Positions 1-11,400 of a stretch of 44,089 bases of DNA are shown in pieces; positions within the stretch are counted from its first letter, which is position 1; the number at the start of each line of letters is the position of its first letter. Position numbers and translations under genes: made by a program. The notes under the pieces are model-generated. The model saw only the letters and a list, made by a program, of their open reading frames with translations. It was not told the origin of the DNA and made no database searches. The stretch is from Gammaproteobacteria bacterium (lineage in GTDB: Bacteria > Pseudomonadota > Gammaproteobacteria > Thiohalomonadales > Thiohalomonadaceae): positions 1-44,089 of the forward strand of contig QKED01000056.1 of the NCBI GenBank assembly GCA_003252455.1, read 5' to 3'.

Positions 1-99
1 GCCGGGGCGGCCTTCGGGGTCGCGGCCTTCTTGGCCGGGGCGGCCTTCGGGGTCGCGGCTTTCTTGGCGGGGGCGGCCTTCGGGGTCGCGGCCTTCTTC
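1..99. repeat. Tandem 33-bp repeat coding for an 11-residue Lys/Ala/Pro unit
   Basis: Three near-identical 33-bp units at 1-33, 34-66 and 67-99 lie in frame in the adk tail; on the minus strand each encodes KKAATPKAAPA or a one-step variant. The array reaches the left edge, so the copy number is not known. In-frame repeats of this sort usually vary in number between strains. Confidence 0.9.
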
Positions 100-1154
100 A
101 TCGGAGCGGCCTGCTCGGTCGGGGCGGATTCGGCATTCGGGGCGGCCTTCTTTTTGGCGGCCCGCTTGGGGGTTACTGGCTCTTCACTCACTGCAGCGGC
201 CTTCTTCTTGTGGGTGGCCTTCTTGGCCGGGGCGGATCTCTTGGCGGCACCTGGAGCCGATACGGCGGCCTCCACGGTAGCGACCGGCGCTTCGGGGGCG
301 ACCGGTGGGGTAGGTTCGCTGCTCGGGGTGACATCGACCGCTGTGGCGGTGCTGTCGCTCTCGCTGCCCGTGGGGGCCTCGGCCGGGGCCGTTTCTGGTT
401 CCGGAGCCGGGGCCTGCGGGGTGGTCTCGTCGGCCACAACCACTGCGGCCGCGCTATTCTCGACCGGCTTGAGGGCCTCTCCCGGCAGGGTCAGTGTGCC
501 GCGATCGAACAGCCCCTGAAGGGCTGCGTCGACCAGTGCACCGGTCGCATCGATGCTCCCCTCGCCATTGAGCGAGGTGACCAGGTTGCGGTTGCCCAGA
601 TACTCCAGCAGCGGGCGGGTCTGCCCGTCGAAGATACGCAGGCGGTTGCTGATGGTCTCTTCACTGTGGTCGGCACGCTGGCGCAGACGCCCACCGCACT
701 CGTCGCAGCGGTCGTCGAGCTTGGGTGGGTTGAGGAAGATGTTGTAAGAGGTGCCGCAGTTCTGACAGGTGCGGCAGCCGGAGAGGCGCTGCAACAGCAG
801 GTCGAGGTCGACCTGAATGTGCAGCATCGCCTCTAGTGGCATGCCCAAGCGCGCCAGTAGGGCGTCGAGGGCGTCGGCCTGAGGGATGTTGCGCGGGATA
901 CCGTTGAGGATAAAGCCGTGGCGGCAGTCGTCCTGTACCAGACGCTCCTCGATGACCCCGATATTGATGGCATCACCGGCGTGACGACCACTCTCCATGG
1001 CGGCTTTGGCCTGAAGCCCCATGGGGGTCTCGTGCTGCACGGCCTCGCGCAGCAGGTCGCCGAGCGAAAGTAGGGGCACGCCGTATCTCTCCGCCAGGCG
1101 TTTGGCCTGGGTGCTTTTTCCTGAGCCGGGTGCTCCGAGCAGTGCGATCCTCAT
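1..1154 (-). CDS. adk: Adenylate kinase (Zn-lid type) with long Ala/Lys/Pro-rich tail, truncated by window edge
   Basis: Reverse-strand translation starts at ATG 1152-1154 (AGGA about 10 nt upstream) with a P-loop GAPGSGKST at residues 7-15, an NMP-binding part, and a lid with a Cys4 zinc motif (C130-x2-C133-x16-C150-x2-C153). This is the adenylate kinase fold, which interconverts 2 ADP with ATP plus AMP in the cytosol. The core ends near residue 217. At least 165 further residues follow: an acidic Pro/Ala/Glu linker, then Lys/Ala/Pro-rich sequence like histone H1 or AlgP tails, ending in 11-residue repeats that run off the window, so there is no stop codon. Some normally conserved positions differ (E. 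coli numbering): T31 is Leu, D84 is Asn and R123 is Cys, while K13, R36, R88, R156 and R167 equivalents appear kept. It could be a divergent paralogue rather than the main Adk. Family call is firm; activity is uncertain. Confidence 0.85.
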   Translation of the reverse strand, partial: MRIALLGAPGSGKSTQAKRLAERYGVPLLSLGDLLREAVQHETPMGLQAKAAMESGRHAGDAINIGVIEERLVQDDCRHGFILNGIPRNIPQADALDALLARLGMPLEAMLHIQVDLDLLLQRLSGCRTCQNCGTSYNIFLNPPKLDDRCDECGGRLRQRADHSEETISNRLRIFDGQTRPLLEYLGNRNLVTSLNGEGSIDATGALVDAALQGLFDRGTLTLPGEALKPVENSAAAVVVADETTPQAPAPEPETAPAEAPTGSESDSTATAVDVTPSSEPTPPVAPEAPVATVEAAVSAPGAAKRSAPAKKATHKKKAAAVSEEPVTPKRAAKKKAAPNAESAPTEQAAPMKKAATPKAAPAKKAATPKAAPAKKAATPKAAP

Positions 1155-1460
1155 GGTGCGATAATCCTGACGTTATCCAAATGGCTTGATCAACAACTCA
1201 TTGTGACACTGCTAATGTGTCGTGAGATAGCGTAAATAGGCGCTTTTTCGTTGCCTTTGGGTTAAAAATTTTCCATGGCATCATATAGAAATTGCATTGC
1301 CTTCCGTTGCAAGGCGGGTTTAAGCTAATCCGACCATGCGTCTGAGTCAATCTACAAAAGCCGCTACAACGCGAGTATTTGGCATCTTTATAGCGTAAGC
1401 ATGCCGGCGACTTCCCCCAGGCTTCTCGACCAGACCCCGCACCGCCGCCCGTGAGAGACC
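1155..1460. other. Intergenic region between divergent adk and the 1461 gene
   Basis: This stretch separates the minus-strand adk from the plus-strand gene at 1461 and must hold both promoters. It is clearly more AT-rich than the flanking genes, especially 1190-1340. I see no convincing -35/-10 pair, no RNA gene and no clear dyad. Confidence 0.5.
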
Positions 1461-1868
1461 ATGATCAGCATCGCCGACTTCACCGAAAGTGAGCTCTGGA
1501 TCGTCAAGAGCACCTTACACGAGCGTTATGGCCAGGAGATCGAACCGGCTCTCGCCGATTCTGAACTGCGCCTCGATCCCCATTCCACTACCCTGACCCA
1601 ATGCCCGGCCCTCTATTGGCAGGCCGATGGCGGGGTCCACTTCGTGATCGTCAAGGTCGGCGATCGTCGTTATCGTGCGCAATTCTTCTACCGTGGCTAT
1701 CAGCAGTATGGTACCGGTATCGATGAATTCGACGACCTCTCCGAGTGCATCGTGACCCTGCTACAAGTGCAGGCGGACCATGAGCTGAAGAGGGCCGAAG
1801 AGGCAGACCGCGAGGCCGCGCGCGCACGAGAGAAGGCCCAAAGAGAAGAGCTGCAGAAGATCAAATAG
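1461..1868 (+). CDS. Hypothetical protein with charged C-terminal helix
   Basis: 135-residue protein starting at ATG 1461, preceded by GAGAG. I do not recognise the family. The N-terminal 100 residues look like a small mixed alpha/beta domain rich in aromatics (around FVIVKVGDRRYRAQFFYRGY). The last 35 residues are almost all Glu, Ala, Arg and Lys and should form one long charged helix or coiled coil. There is no signal peptide or membrane segment, so it is probably cytosolic. It lies between divergent adk and the plus-strand pfp with its own upstream region; nothing ties it functionally to either. Codon use matches the neighbours, which supports it being real. Confidence 0.65.
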   Translation: MISIADFTESELWIVKSTLHERYGQEIEPALADSELRLDPHSTTLTQCPALYWQADGGVHFVIVKVGDRRYRAQFFYRGYQQYGTGIDEFDDLSECIVTLLQVQADHELKRAEEADREAARAREKAQREELQKIK

Positions 1869-1978
1869 GCAGCCTGCTTTCCGGTAGTTGGAATTTCACC
1901 TGAGCCTGTGTCGCGCTGCGTTTAGCGGGGCCCGGCAGAGGCGAACCCGCAACAACAATTAGGGAAACGGAGAGAAAT

Positions 1979-3238
1979 ATGGCGAAGAAAAACGCATTCT
2001 ACGCCCAGTCCGGAGGCGTGACTGCGGTCATCAACGCTTCGGCCTGTGGTGTGATCGAAGCCAGCCGTGAGAACAAGGGCGTGATCGGTAAGGTCTACGC
2101 CGGTCGCAACGGCATCATCGGCGCCCTCACCGAGGATCTCATCGATACCTCCAAAGAGAGCAAGAAGACCATCGAGGGCCTGCGCTACACCCCATCGGGC
2201 GCGTTCGGTTCCTGCCGCTATAAGCTCAAGGACCTGAATACGCACAAGCGTGAGTACGAGCGCCTCATCGAGGTGTTCGAGGCGCACAACATCGGTTTCT
2301 TCTTCTACAACGGTGGCGGTGACTCCGCCGACACCTGCCTCAAGGTCTCCCAGCTCTCCGAGCAGATGGGTTACCCGATCCAGGCCATCCACGTGCCCAA
2401 GACCGTGGACAACGACCTGCCGATCACCGACAACTGCCCCGGCTTCGGCTCTGTGGCCAAGTACATCGCCATCGCCACCCAGGAGGCGAGCTTCGACGTC
2501 GCCTCCATGGCCAAGACCTCCACCAAGGTCTTCGTGCTGGAGGTGATGGGTCGCCACGCGGGCTGGATCGCCGCCGCTGGCGCCCTGGCCTCCCGTGAGG
2601 ACCAGGAGATCCCAGTGGTCATCCTCTTCCCCGAGGTGCCCTTCAATCGCGCCAAGTTCATGGCCACCGTGCAGTCCAAGGTCGACAAGTTCGGCTACTG
2701 CTCCGTGGTGGTCTCCGAGGGTGTCGCCGACGCCGATGGTAAGTTCCTCGCCGACCAGGGCCTGAAGGACAACTTCGGCCACACCCAGCTCGGTGGCGTC
2801 GCCCCCGTGGTGGCCAACATGATCCGTGAAGACCTCGGTCTCAAGTACCACTGGGCCGTGGCCGACTACCTGCAGCGCGCCGGTCGTCACATCGCCTCCG
2901 GCACCGACGTGGAGCAGGCCTATCAGCTGGGTCGCGCGGCGGTGAAGCTGGCCGTCGAGGGTAAAAACTCGGTGATGCCCACCATCGTGCGTGGCAGTGG
3001 CAAGAAATACAGCTGGAGCATCGGTGAGGCCCCCCTCTCCAAGGTTGCGAACAAGGAGAAGTTCATGCCCAAGAGCTTCATCTCTCGCGATGGCTTCAGC
3101 ATCACCCCGAAGTGCCGCGAGTACCTGGAGCCGCTGATCCAGGGCGAGGATCCGCCGCCCTTCAAGAACGGCATGCCTCAGTACGTCAAGATCAAGGGCG
3201 TAGCGGTGCCGAAAAAGCTCGCAGACTTCGAGCTGTAA
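1979..3238 (+). CDS. pfp: Pyrophosphate-dependent 6-phosphofructokinase
   Basis: 419-residue protein of the phosphofructokinase family, starting at ATG 1979 after GGAGAG. It reversibly moves phosphate between PPi and fructose 6-phosphate. The donor choice can be read from sequence: the loop is GGGDS with Asp115 where ATP enzymes have Gly, and the catalytic stretch is PKTVDND with Lys141 where ATP enzymes have Gly. Both are the known marks of PPi use. Asp144 is the expected catalytic base. The enzyme works in both glycolytic and gluconeogenic directions; in Methylococcus and in sulfur-oxidising symbionts it has been proposed to replace FBPase/SBPase steps and feed PPi to a membrane pyrophosphatase. 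hppA and ppa follow directly, matching that picture. A strong hairpin terminator follows the stop, so it is probably its own transcript. Confidence 0.93.
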   Translation: MAKKNAFYAQSGGVTAVINASACGVIEASRENKGVIGKVYAGRNGIIGALTEDLIDTSKESKKTIEGLRYTPSGAFGSCRYKLKDLNTHKREYERLIEVFEAHNIGFFFYNGGGDSADTCLKVSQLSEQMGYPIQAIHVPKTVDNDLPITDNCPGFGSVAKYIAIATQEASFDVASMAKTSTKVFVLEVMGRHAGWIAAAGALASREDQEIPVVILFPEVPFNRAKFMATVQSKVDKFGYCSVVVSEGVADADGKFLADQGLKDNFGHTQLGGVAPVVANMIREDLGLKYHWAVADYLQRAGRHIASGTDVEQAYQLGRAAVKLAVEGKNSVMPTIVRGSGKKYSWSIGEAPLSKVANKEKFMPKSFISRDGFSITPKCREYLEPLIQGEDPPPFKNGMPQYVKIKGVAVPKKLADFEL

Positions 3239-3244
3239 GCACTG

Positions 3245-3275
3245 AAAAAAAGGGGAGCGCTTCGCTCCCCTTTTT
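3245..3275. terminator. Intrinsic terminator after pfp (A- and T-flanked)
   Basis: GGGGAGC pairs with GCTCCCC around a short loop (3252-3270), preceded by seven A and followed by five T. It sits a few bases after the pfp stop and is a textbook rho-independent terminator. Confidence 0.9.
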
Positions 3276-3504
3276 CTTGGGCGTCGACTGGCCACAGATG
3301 TCGATGCCTCACCCTGGTGCTACTGCGCATGGGCGTGGGCCAGAAAAGATGCAGGTGTCTCCGTCACGTGCCCCATCATGGGGCTTGTTCGTCGTGGCTG
3401 GGGGCCGGGTCATGGGTGAGTGCCCTAGGGCGCGAGGGGTTGCACCTTTTTCTCCCTCACCCCGTTCGGGCCATAACTATAGAAAGATAGAGGAGTGTCT
3501 CCGT

Positions 3505-5532
<2,028 letters not shown>

Positions 5533-5538
5533 CGGTAC

Positions 5539-5567
5539 GCACCGGGGCGGGTTGTCTGCCCCGGTGC
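5539..5567. terminator. Hairpin just after hppA
   Basis: GCACCGGGGC (5539-5548) and GCCCCGGTGC (5558-5567) form a perfect 10-bp stem with a 9-nt loop. There is no clean T run behind it, so termination may be partial. Confidence 0.6.
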
Positions 5568-5599
5568 TATCCGGTATCTTGTTCGCCTATTTGCTATGG

Positions 5600-5628
5600 A
5601 GGCCGGTTCGCACCGGCCTTCTGCTTTT
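5600..5628 (+). terminator. Second hairpin with T run, between hppA and ppa
   Basis: AGGCCGGT (5600-5607) pairs with ACCGGCCT (5612-5619) around a 4-nt loop, followed by TCTGCTTTTT. It resembles an intrinsic terminator. Only 36 bp remain before the ppa start, leaving little room for a separate promoter, so it may act as an attenuator between hppA and ppa. Confidence 0.65.
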
Positions 5629-5664
5629 TGTCCCAGCGCATACACAAGCAAAGAGGCACGTCAC

Positions 5665-6213
5665 ATGAATCTGGATCGCGTCAGCTCCGGTCAGGACCTT
5701 CCCAACGAGATCAACGTCATTATCGAGATCCCGGCACACGCCGACCCGGTGAAGTACGAGGTCGACAAGGTGACCGGCGCCATGTTTGTCGACCGTTTCA
5801 TGAGCACCGCCATGCACTACCCGTGCAACTACGGCTACGTGCCTCACACCCTCTCCGCCGATGGCGACCCGGTCGATGTGCTGGTGGTCACACCGGTGCC
5901 GCTGATCAGCGGCTCGGTGATCCGTTGCCGTCCGGTGGGCGTGCTGAAGATGACCGACGAGTCGGGCGACGACGCCAAGGTGCTCGCCGTGCCGGTGACC
6001 AAGCTCTGTGCCTCCTACGCCAAGATGGGCAACATCGACGACATGCCGAAGATGCTGCTCGACCAGATCGCCCACTTCTTCGAGCACTATAAGGACCTCG
6101 ACGAGGGCAAGTGGGTGCGCGTGGACGGTTGGGGCAGCGTCGATGACGCCAAGAAGGAGATCATGGAGAGCGTCAAGATGTTCAAAGACGCCCCCGAGAA
6201 GCCCAACTTCTAA
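5665..6213 (+). CDS. ppa: Soluble inorganic pyrophosphatase, family I
   Basis: 182-residue cytosolic enzyme that hydrolyses PPi to two phosphates and so pulls biosynthetic reactions forward. Start chosen at ATG 5665 (GAGG at 5652), because the protein then begins like other family I enzymes ([23 protein letters not shown]). The family signature [12 protein letters not shown] with its metal-binding Asp residues is intact, as are the basic and acidic residues of [15 protein letters not shown]. Length is normal. Finding it next to hppA and pfp is notable because an active soluble enzyme would waste the PPi the other two use; some form of control is therefore expected. The two hairpins between hppA and ppa are one possible place for it. 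Confidence 0.95.
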   Translation: MNLDRVSSGQDLPNEINVIIEIPAHADPVKYEVDKVTGAMFVDRFMSTAMHYPCNYGYVPHTLSADGDPVDVLVVTPVPLISGSVIRCRPVGVLKMTDESGDDAKVLAVPVTKLCASYAKMGNIDDMPKMLLDQIAHFFEHYKDLDEGKWVRVDGWGSVDDAKKEIMESVKMFKDAPEKPNF

Positions 6214-6234
6214 GGCCAGGCAGGATACCCGCCC

Positions 6235-6795
6235 ATGAAGGTCTGCATCGTCTCCGACAGCCACGACAACCGCACCATGCTCCACGCCGCCGTGGCCGAG
6301 GCGAAGGCGCGAGGCGCGCAGATGGTGTTCCACGCCGGTGACGTGGTCGCCCCCACCGCGCTGCGCATGCTCCAGCCCCTGGGGCTACCGGTGCATGTGA
6401 TCCACGGCAACAACATGGGCGATACCTACGCCATGTTCATGCTCGCCCAGGAGCCTGACAGCGTCGTGCACTACCACGGGCAGGATGCCGGGATTCAGAT
6501 TGCCGGTAAGCGCATCTTCATCGTCCACTACCCACATTATGCCCAGGCCCTGGCCCTCACCGGCGATTGGGACCTCATCTGCTGTGGCCATGACCACCGT
6601 CCGGCCATCACCCGGGTGGACAACGTCAAGGGCGGGCAGACCATTATCGTCAACCCCGGCACCGTGGCCGGGGTCGGCCCCTACGCCAGCTACGCCATGG
6701 GCGACCTCGAAACCATGCAGTTCGAGCTGTTCGACGTACCGGCACCCGAAGAGGCAAAGCCGAAGAAGTCCGTGGCGGAGATCGATCGCCCCTGA
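6235..6795 (+). CDS. YfcE/MJ0936-type metallophosphoesterase
   Basis: 186-residue protein starting at ATG 6235, 21 bp after ppa, probably the same transcript. It has the compact calcineurin-like phosphoesterase motifs: D-x-H in SDSHDN (residues 7-12), GD in FHAGDV, GNN in HGNNMGD, and the metal-binding histidines in IVHYPHY and CGHDHRP. Family members hydrolyse phosphodiesters such as bis-pNPP or cyclic nucleotides in vitro, with poorly known natural substrates. The last 20 residues are a charged, proline-rich extension past the domain. Place in the PPi cluster may be chance. Confidence 0.85.
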   Translation: MKVCIVSDSHDNRTMLHAAVAEAKARGAQMVFHAGDVVAPTALRMLQPLGLPVHVIHGNNMGDTYAMFMLAQEPDSVVHYHGQDAGIQIAGKRIFIVHYPHYAQALALTGDWDLICCGHDHRPAITRVDNVKGGQTIIVNPGTVAGVGPYASYAMGDLETMQFELFDVPAPEEAKPKKSVAEIDRP

Positions 6796-7032
6796 GGGCG
6801 AGTTCTGTGCCCCGAGGTGGGTAACCTCGGTCCTCCCATCGGCTAACGTCAGATCTATAGAGCCCGGTCTCGGCCCGCGCCCTACTCACGCGCCTAGGGG
6901 GGAGCACGCCGCGCGGCCTCGTCATACCACTAACGCCCCTCATCACGTCGGTCATAAGCCGCCGTGCTCGGTGTGGTTAAATTTCTTCACCCCCACTCCC
7001 GCGACCTCGAACCGACCTGCTAAGGTCACCCC

Positions 7033-8460
7033 ATGACCCGCTACGAACAGCTCGCCGAGACCCTGGCGCGCCAGATCCACTCTGGGGCCTGGGGGCCGGG
7101 TACCCGTATCCCCGGTACCCGCGAACTGTCACGCCTGCACCGGGCCAGCATCACTACGGTGATGGCGGCACAGCGCCTGCTGGAGGGGTGGGGGTTGGTC
7201 GAGGCGCGTCCGCGTTCGGGCTACTACGTGCGTGGCGCGGCCCTGCCCCTGGAGGCACCGGCGCTGCCGGAGGCGGTCGCGACGCCGGGGGCACCGACCC
7301 TGGTGCAGAGTCAGCGCATGGCGCTGACTCTGATCCAGGCGACCCAGCGGCGCGACGTTCTGCCCCTCGGTGCCGCCGTACCCGACGTCACCTTCCTTCC
7401 AGTGGCGGCCCTTAATCGTGCACTGGGTGCCGCCGCACGGCTGGCTGGTGACCGCGCGGGGGGCTACGACTTCCCCCCCGGCTGTCCCGAGTTGCGCGGC
7501 CAGATCGCCCGACGCATGGCCCTGGCCGGGTGTGATACCGGCCCCGAGGGGATCATCACCACCAGTGGGGCCCAGGAGGCGCTCACCTTGGCACTGCGTG
7601 CGGTGGCCGAGCCAGGGGATGTGATCGCCATCGAGACACCCACCTACTATGGGCTGTTGCAGGTGATCGAGGCGCTCGGTATGCGCGCCCTGGAGGTGCC
7701 CACCGACCCCCTCGCCGGACTCGACCCCGAGGCCCTCGCTCAGGCGCTGGCGCGTTGGCCGATCAAGGCGTGTGTGGTGGTGAGCAACTTCTCCAACCCG
7801 CTCGGCTGCGCCCTCAGCAGCGAGCGCAAACGGGCCCTGGTGACACTCTGCGCCAAGGCGCAGATCCCCCTGGTGGAGAACGATATCTATGGTGAGCTGG
7901 GCTTTGCCGATCAGCGCCCGTTGGCGGCCAAACACTTCGACCGCCACGGCAACGTGCTCTACCTCAGCTCCTTCTCAAAGACCCTGGAACCAGGCCTGCG
8001 GGTGGGGTGGATCGCACCGGGCCGCCACTTCGACCGCGTCGCCCACCTCAAATACGTGAGCTCACTGGCCACCCCAACAGTGCCGCAACTGGCGGTCGCG
8101 CGCTACCTGGAGCAGGGGGGGTACGAGCGCCAACTGCGCCGGGCCCGCGCCGCCTATGCGCGGCATGTCGAACTGATGAGCGCGGCGGTGCAGGGTCACT
8201 TTCCCGTCGGCACGCGCATCAGTCGTCCTACCGGTGGCTTCGTTATCTGGGTTGAGTTGCCCGAGGGGGCCGACAGCATGGCACTCTACGAGCAGGCGCT
8301 GAGCGAACGCATCACCATCGCCCCCGGGCCGCTCTTCTCCGCCACTGGGCGTTACCGCCACTGTCTGCGCCTCACCTGTGCCCAGCCCTGGGGGGCGGCC
8401 AGCGAACAGGGGATCGCCACCCTGGGGCGCTTGGCGCGTCAACAGCTGGAGGTAGGCTGA
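7033..8460 (+). CDS. MocR-family regulator (GntR DNA-binding domain plus aminotransferase-like domain)
   Basis: 475-residue protein. Residues 1-70 form a GntR winged helix-turn-helix (GTRELSRLHRASITTVMAAQ, then the wing VEARPRSGYYVRG). From about residue 95 it is a fold-type I aminotransferase domain with the PLP lysine in SSFSKTLEPGLRVGW (K316) and SNFSNPLG. MocR proteins sense PLP and an amino compound and usually control a neighbouring gene. The stop TGA shares its A with the ATG of the NRPS (TGATG), so the two are translationally coupled. This suggests it controls or is co-made with the NRPS. The upstream 237 bp hold no other gene and should contain the promoter and operator. Confidence 0.88.
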   Translation: MTRYEQLAETLARQIHSGAWGPGTRIPGTRELSRLHRASITTVMAAQRLLEGWGLVEARPRSGYYVRGAALPLEAPALPEAVATPGAPTLVQSQRMALTLIQATQRRDVLPLGAAVPDVTFLPVAALNRALGAAARLAGDRAGGYDFPPGCPELRGQIARRMALAGCDTGPEGIITTSGAQEALTLALRAVAEPGDVIAIETPTYYGLLQVIEALGMRALEVPTDPLAGLDPEALAQALARWPIKACVVVSNFSNPLGCALSSERKRALVTLCAKAQIPLVENDIYGELGFADQRPLAAKHFDRHGNVLYLSSFSKTLEPGLRVGWIAPGRHFDRVAHLKYVSSLATPTVPQLAVARYLEQGGYERQLRRARAAYARHVELMSAAVQGHFPVGTRISRPTGGFVIWVELPEGADSMALYEQALSERITIAPGPLFSATGRYRHCLRLTCAQPWGAASEQGIATLGRLARQQLEVG

Positions 8461-11400
8461 TGGCGGCGACGAGCAAGGGCACGCGCGGGCCGCAGCTCTA
8501 TCCACTCTCTGCCAACCAGCTGGCCATCTGGCTCGACCAGAGTGCCTGGCCAGAGCTGCCGCTGCACCAGCATGGGGTCTACCTGGAGCTACGCGGTGAG
8601 CTGGAGCTGCGCCGCCTACGTCAGGCCCTGGAACAGTTGGTGCGCGAGACCCTCGCGTTGCAGTTGCGCTTTGCGCTGCGCGATGGCCTGGTCTGGCAGT
8701 ACCTGGAGGAGGGGCCCGCGACCCTGCCGCGGCTCGACTTTCGCCGCCGCGCTCGCCCGCTGGAGGAGGCGCAGGCCTATCTGGCACAGCGTCTGGCCAC
8801 CCCGTTGCCACTCGACAAGGGGGCGTGTTGGGCGGTGGAGCTGATACAGGTGGGCAGCGGGCGCTACCTGCTCGGCGTGCGCGCCCACGCCCTGGTGTTG
8901 GACCGGCGTGGATTGAGCCTGGTGTGTGAGCGGCTCGCGGCACTCTATAGCGCATATGTCGCGCACGAGAGCATCACTGCCAACCCGGCGCCCGGCTTCC
9001 TGCGTGCTGTCCAAGACGAGCAGCACTACTGTGCCTCCGAGGCCTATGCAGAGGATGCGGCCTATTGGCGGGCGCGCCTCGCCACCCCTCCGGTGCAGCT
9101 GTTGGCGGCCCGCGGACAATCCATCGACACTGGGGGTCGGCACTTGCGTGCCGAGTCGGTCGCGTTGGCCTTGAGCGCCGACACCGTCGACCACCTACGC
9201 GCCTATCTGGAGCATGCCGAGGGGGGGTTATACGACCTGCTGCTCTGCGCCCTGGCGGTCTATCTGGCGCGCACCGCCGGTGCCACTCGACTGCTCATCG
9301 GTACCCGCGCGCCGCGTGGCGGTGCGCGCTACCGCACCACGCTCGGCCCCTTGGCCAGTTGGCTGCCGCTGGTGCTAGAGCTCGACCCGCTGATGCCGGC
9401 GGCAGAGCTGCTTACCCACTGCCGCCTGCGCCGTGCCGAGGCGATCCCGCACTGGCGCTACCCCCTGAGTGAGGTCAATCGCCGTCTGGAGCTGTTGCGT
9501 CGGGGTCGTGGACAGCTCTTCGAGGTGGTGGTGGAGCCCCTGGAGGTGGAGGCCGAACTGCATTTTGGCCCCCTCAGCGCGACCTTGCTGCATCTGTCGA
9601 GCGGTTTCGCCAGCCACCCTCTGGTGCTGGGGCTGGAGGAGGGGCGACGTGGTGGCCGACTGCTGCTCACCGGCAGTGAGACGCTGTTTGGTGCCGCGCG
9701 CCTGCAGCGCTTGGGCGAGGGTTTGGTCCAACTCCTGGAGGAGATGGCCGAGCGACCGGAGGCGAGTCTCTCTACCCTGGAGCTGCTTGGCCCCACCGAC
9801 CTGGCGATGCTGCGTGACTACAATCAGGTCCCCTATCACGCCCCGAACCAGGGGCTCAGCGCCCAACTGGAGGCGGCAGCGCGCCGCTGGCCCGAGCAGG
9901 TCGCGTTGGAGTGGGGCGAGGAGAGTCTCGGTTATCAGGAGCTGATGCTCTGGAGTGGGCGCCTCGCCATGCGTCTGCTGCGAGAGGGGGTCGGTCAAGG
10001 CGACCTGGTGGCCATCTGCACGCATCGCGGTCCCGAACTGATCCTGGCGCTGCTGGCGGTGATCCGCGTCGGCGCCGCCTGGCTGCCGCTCGACCCGGAG
10101 GCGCCGCGCGGCAAGCAGATCAAGTTCCTCGCCCAGGGCAAGGCGCGGCTGGTGCTCGGGCGCCAGGCCGACGCCGGGCTGCTCTACGGTCTGCACGCCC
10201 AGGTGCTGGCGGTAGACGAGGAGGGGGTACTCGGGCCGGTGGGTGAGCTACCCCCGCTCAAGGAGGGGGGGGTACGCGCGAGTTACCTGATCTACACCTT
10301 GGGTAACCCGCCCAAGGGGGTGGTGGTGAGTGAACCGGCGCTGCTCCGCCGGCTCGATTGGTTCCGTACCCACCTCGCCCTGACCGAGCATGACCGGGTC
10401 TGTCTACAGGCCCACTTCGCCACCGATGCGGCACTGGTGGAGCTGCTGCTCCCGCTGCTGCATGGTGCGACCCTGGTGCTCGCCCCCGAGCGCCTCACCC
10501 CGCGCGAGTTGGGGCGCTTTGTCCTCGATCGTGGGGTGAGCTGCATGACCCTCCTCCCGGCCTCCCTGCGCGGCTATGTACAGGCGGCGGAGGAGTTGGG
10601 GCGGGGCACCCTGCGTGTGGCACTGTGCAGTGGTGAGACCCTGCCGGCGCCGCTGGTCAACCGCTTCCTGGCGATCAACGCCGCGCGCCTCTACAACCTC
10701 TATGGACCCACCGAGGCGGTGCTCGGGGCCACCGCCTGGGCCGCGCGTGCCACCCACCCGGAGCACCCGGTACCCCTCGGTACGCCGCTGGACAACACGC
10801 GCATCCAGATCCTCGACGAGAGCCTACAACCGCTGCCAGTGGGGCAGGTGGGAGAGATCTGCATCGGCGGCACCGCCATTGCCGACGGCTACCTGGGCGA
10901 CGAGGTGCGCGACATGCGCCACTTCATCCCCGACCCCTTTGCCACCCGCGCCGACGGGCGCCTGTTCCGCAGCGGCGATCTCGGCTACCTAGGCGACGAT
11001 GGTCAACTCTATTTTGTCGGTCGCAGCGATCGTCAGCTGCGTCTGCACACTCGTACCATAGACCCGGAGGCGGTCGAGGCGCTCATCGACACCCTGCCCG
11101 GGGTGCAGTCGGCGGCGGTCCGTGTGCTCGGCAGTGGTGAGGAGGCGCGTCTGCACGCCTATGTGGTATCGAGCCGCCTCCCCGAGGGCGCAGGGGAGGC
11201 GGCCATCTCCCCGGTGCTGCAGGCCGCACTGCCCAACTACCTGCAGCCGCGCAGCGTGCAGTGTATCGAGCAGATGCCGCTCGACCCGGTGAGCGGCAAG
11301 ATCGATCGCGAGGCGTTACCGCCGCCGTTGGAGGGGCACGAGGGGCGTTACGCGCGGCTCGATGCACCGTTGTTGGAGCAAGTGAGCGCGAGTTGGCAGC

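Noticed and set aside
31-836. Plus-strand open frames opposite adk
   Set aside because: They come from the repeat-rich tail and core of the minus-strand adenylate kinase and have no motifs.
1922-3295. 457-codon open frame on the minus strand opposite pfp
   Set aside because: It mirrors pfp codons and gives His/Gly/Val/Leu-rich sequence with no family motif; pfp is certain.
3370-3386. GCCCCAT-C-ATGGGGC dyad upstream of hppA
   Set aside because: Short, no promoter or T run near it; could be chance in GC-rich sequence.
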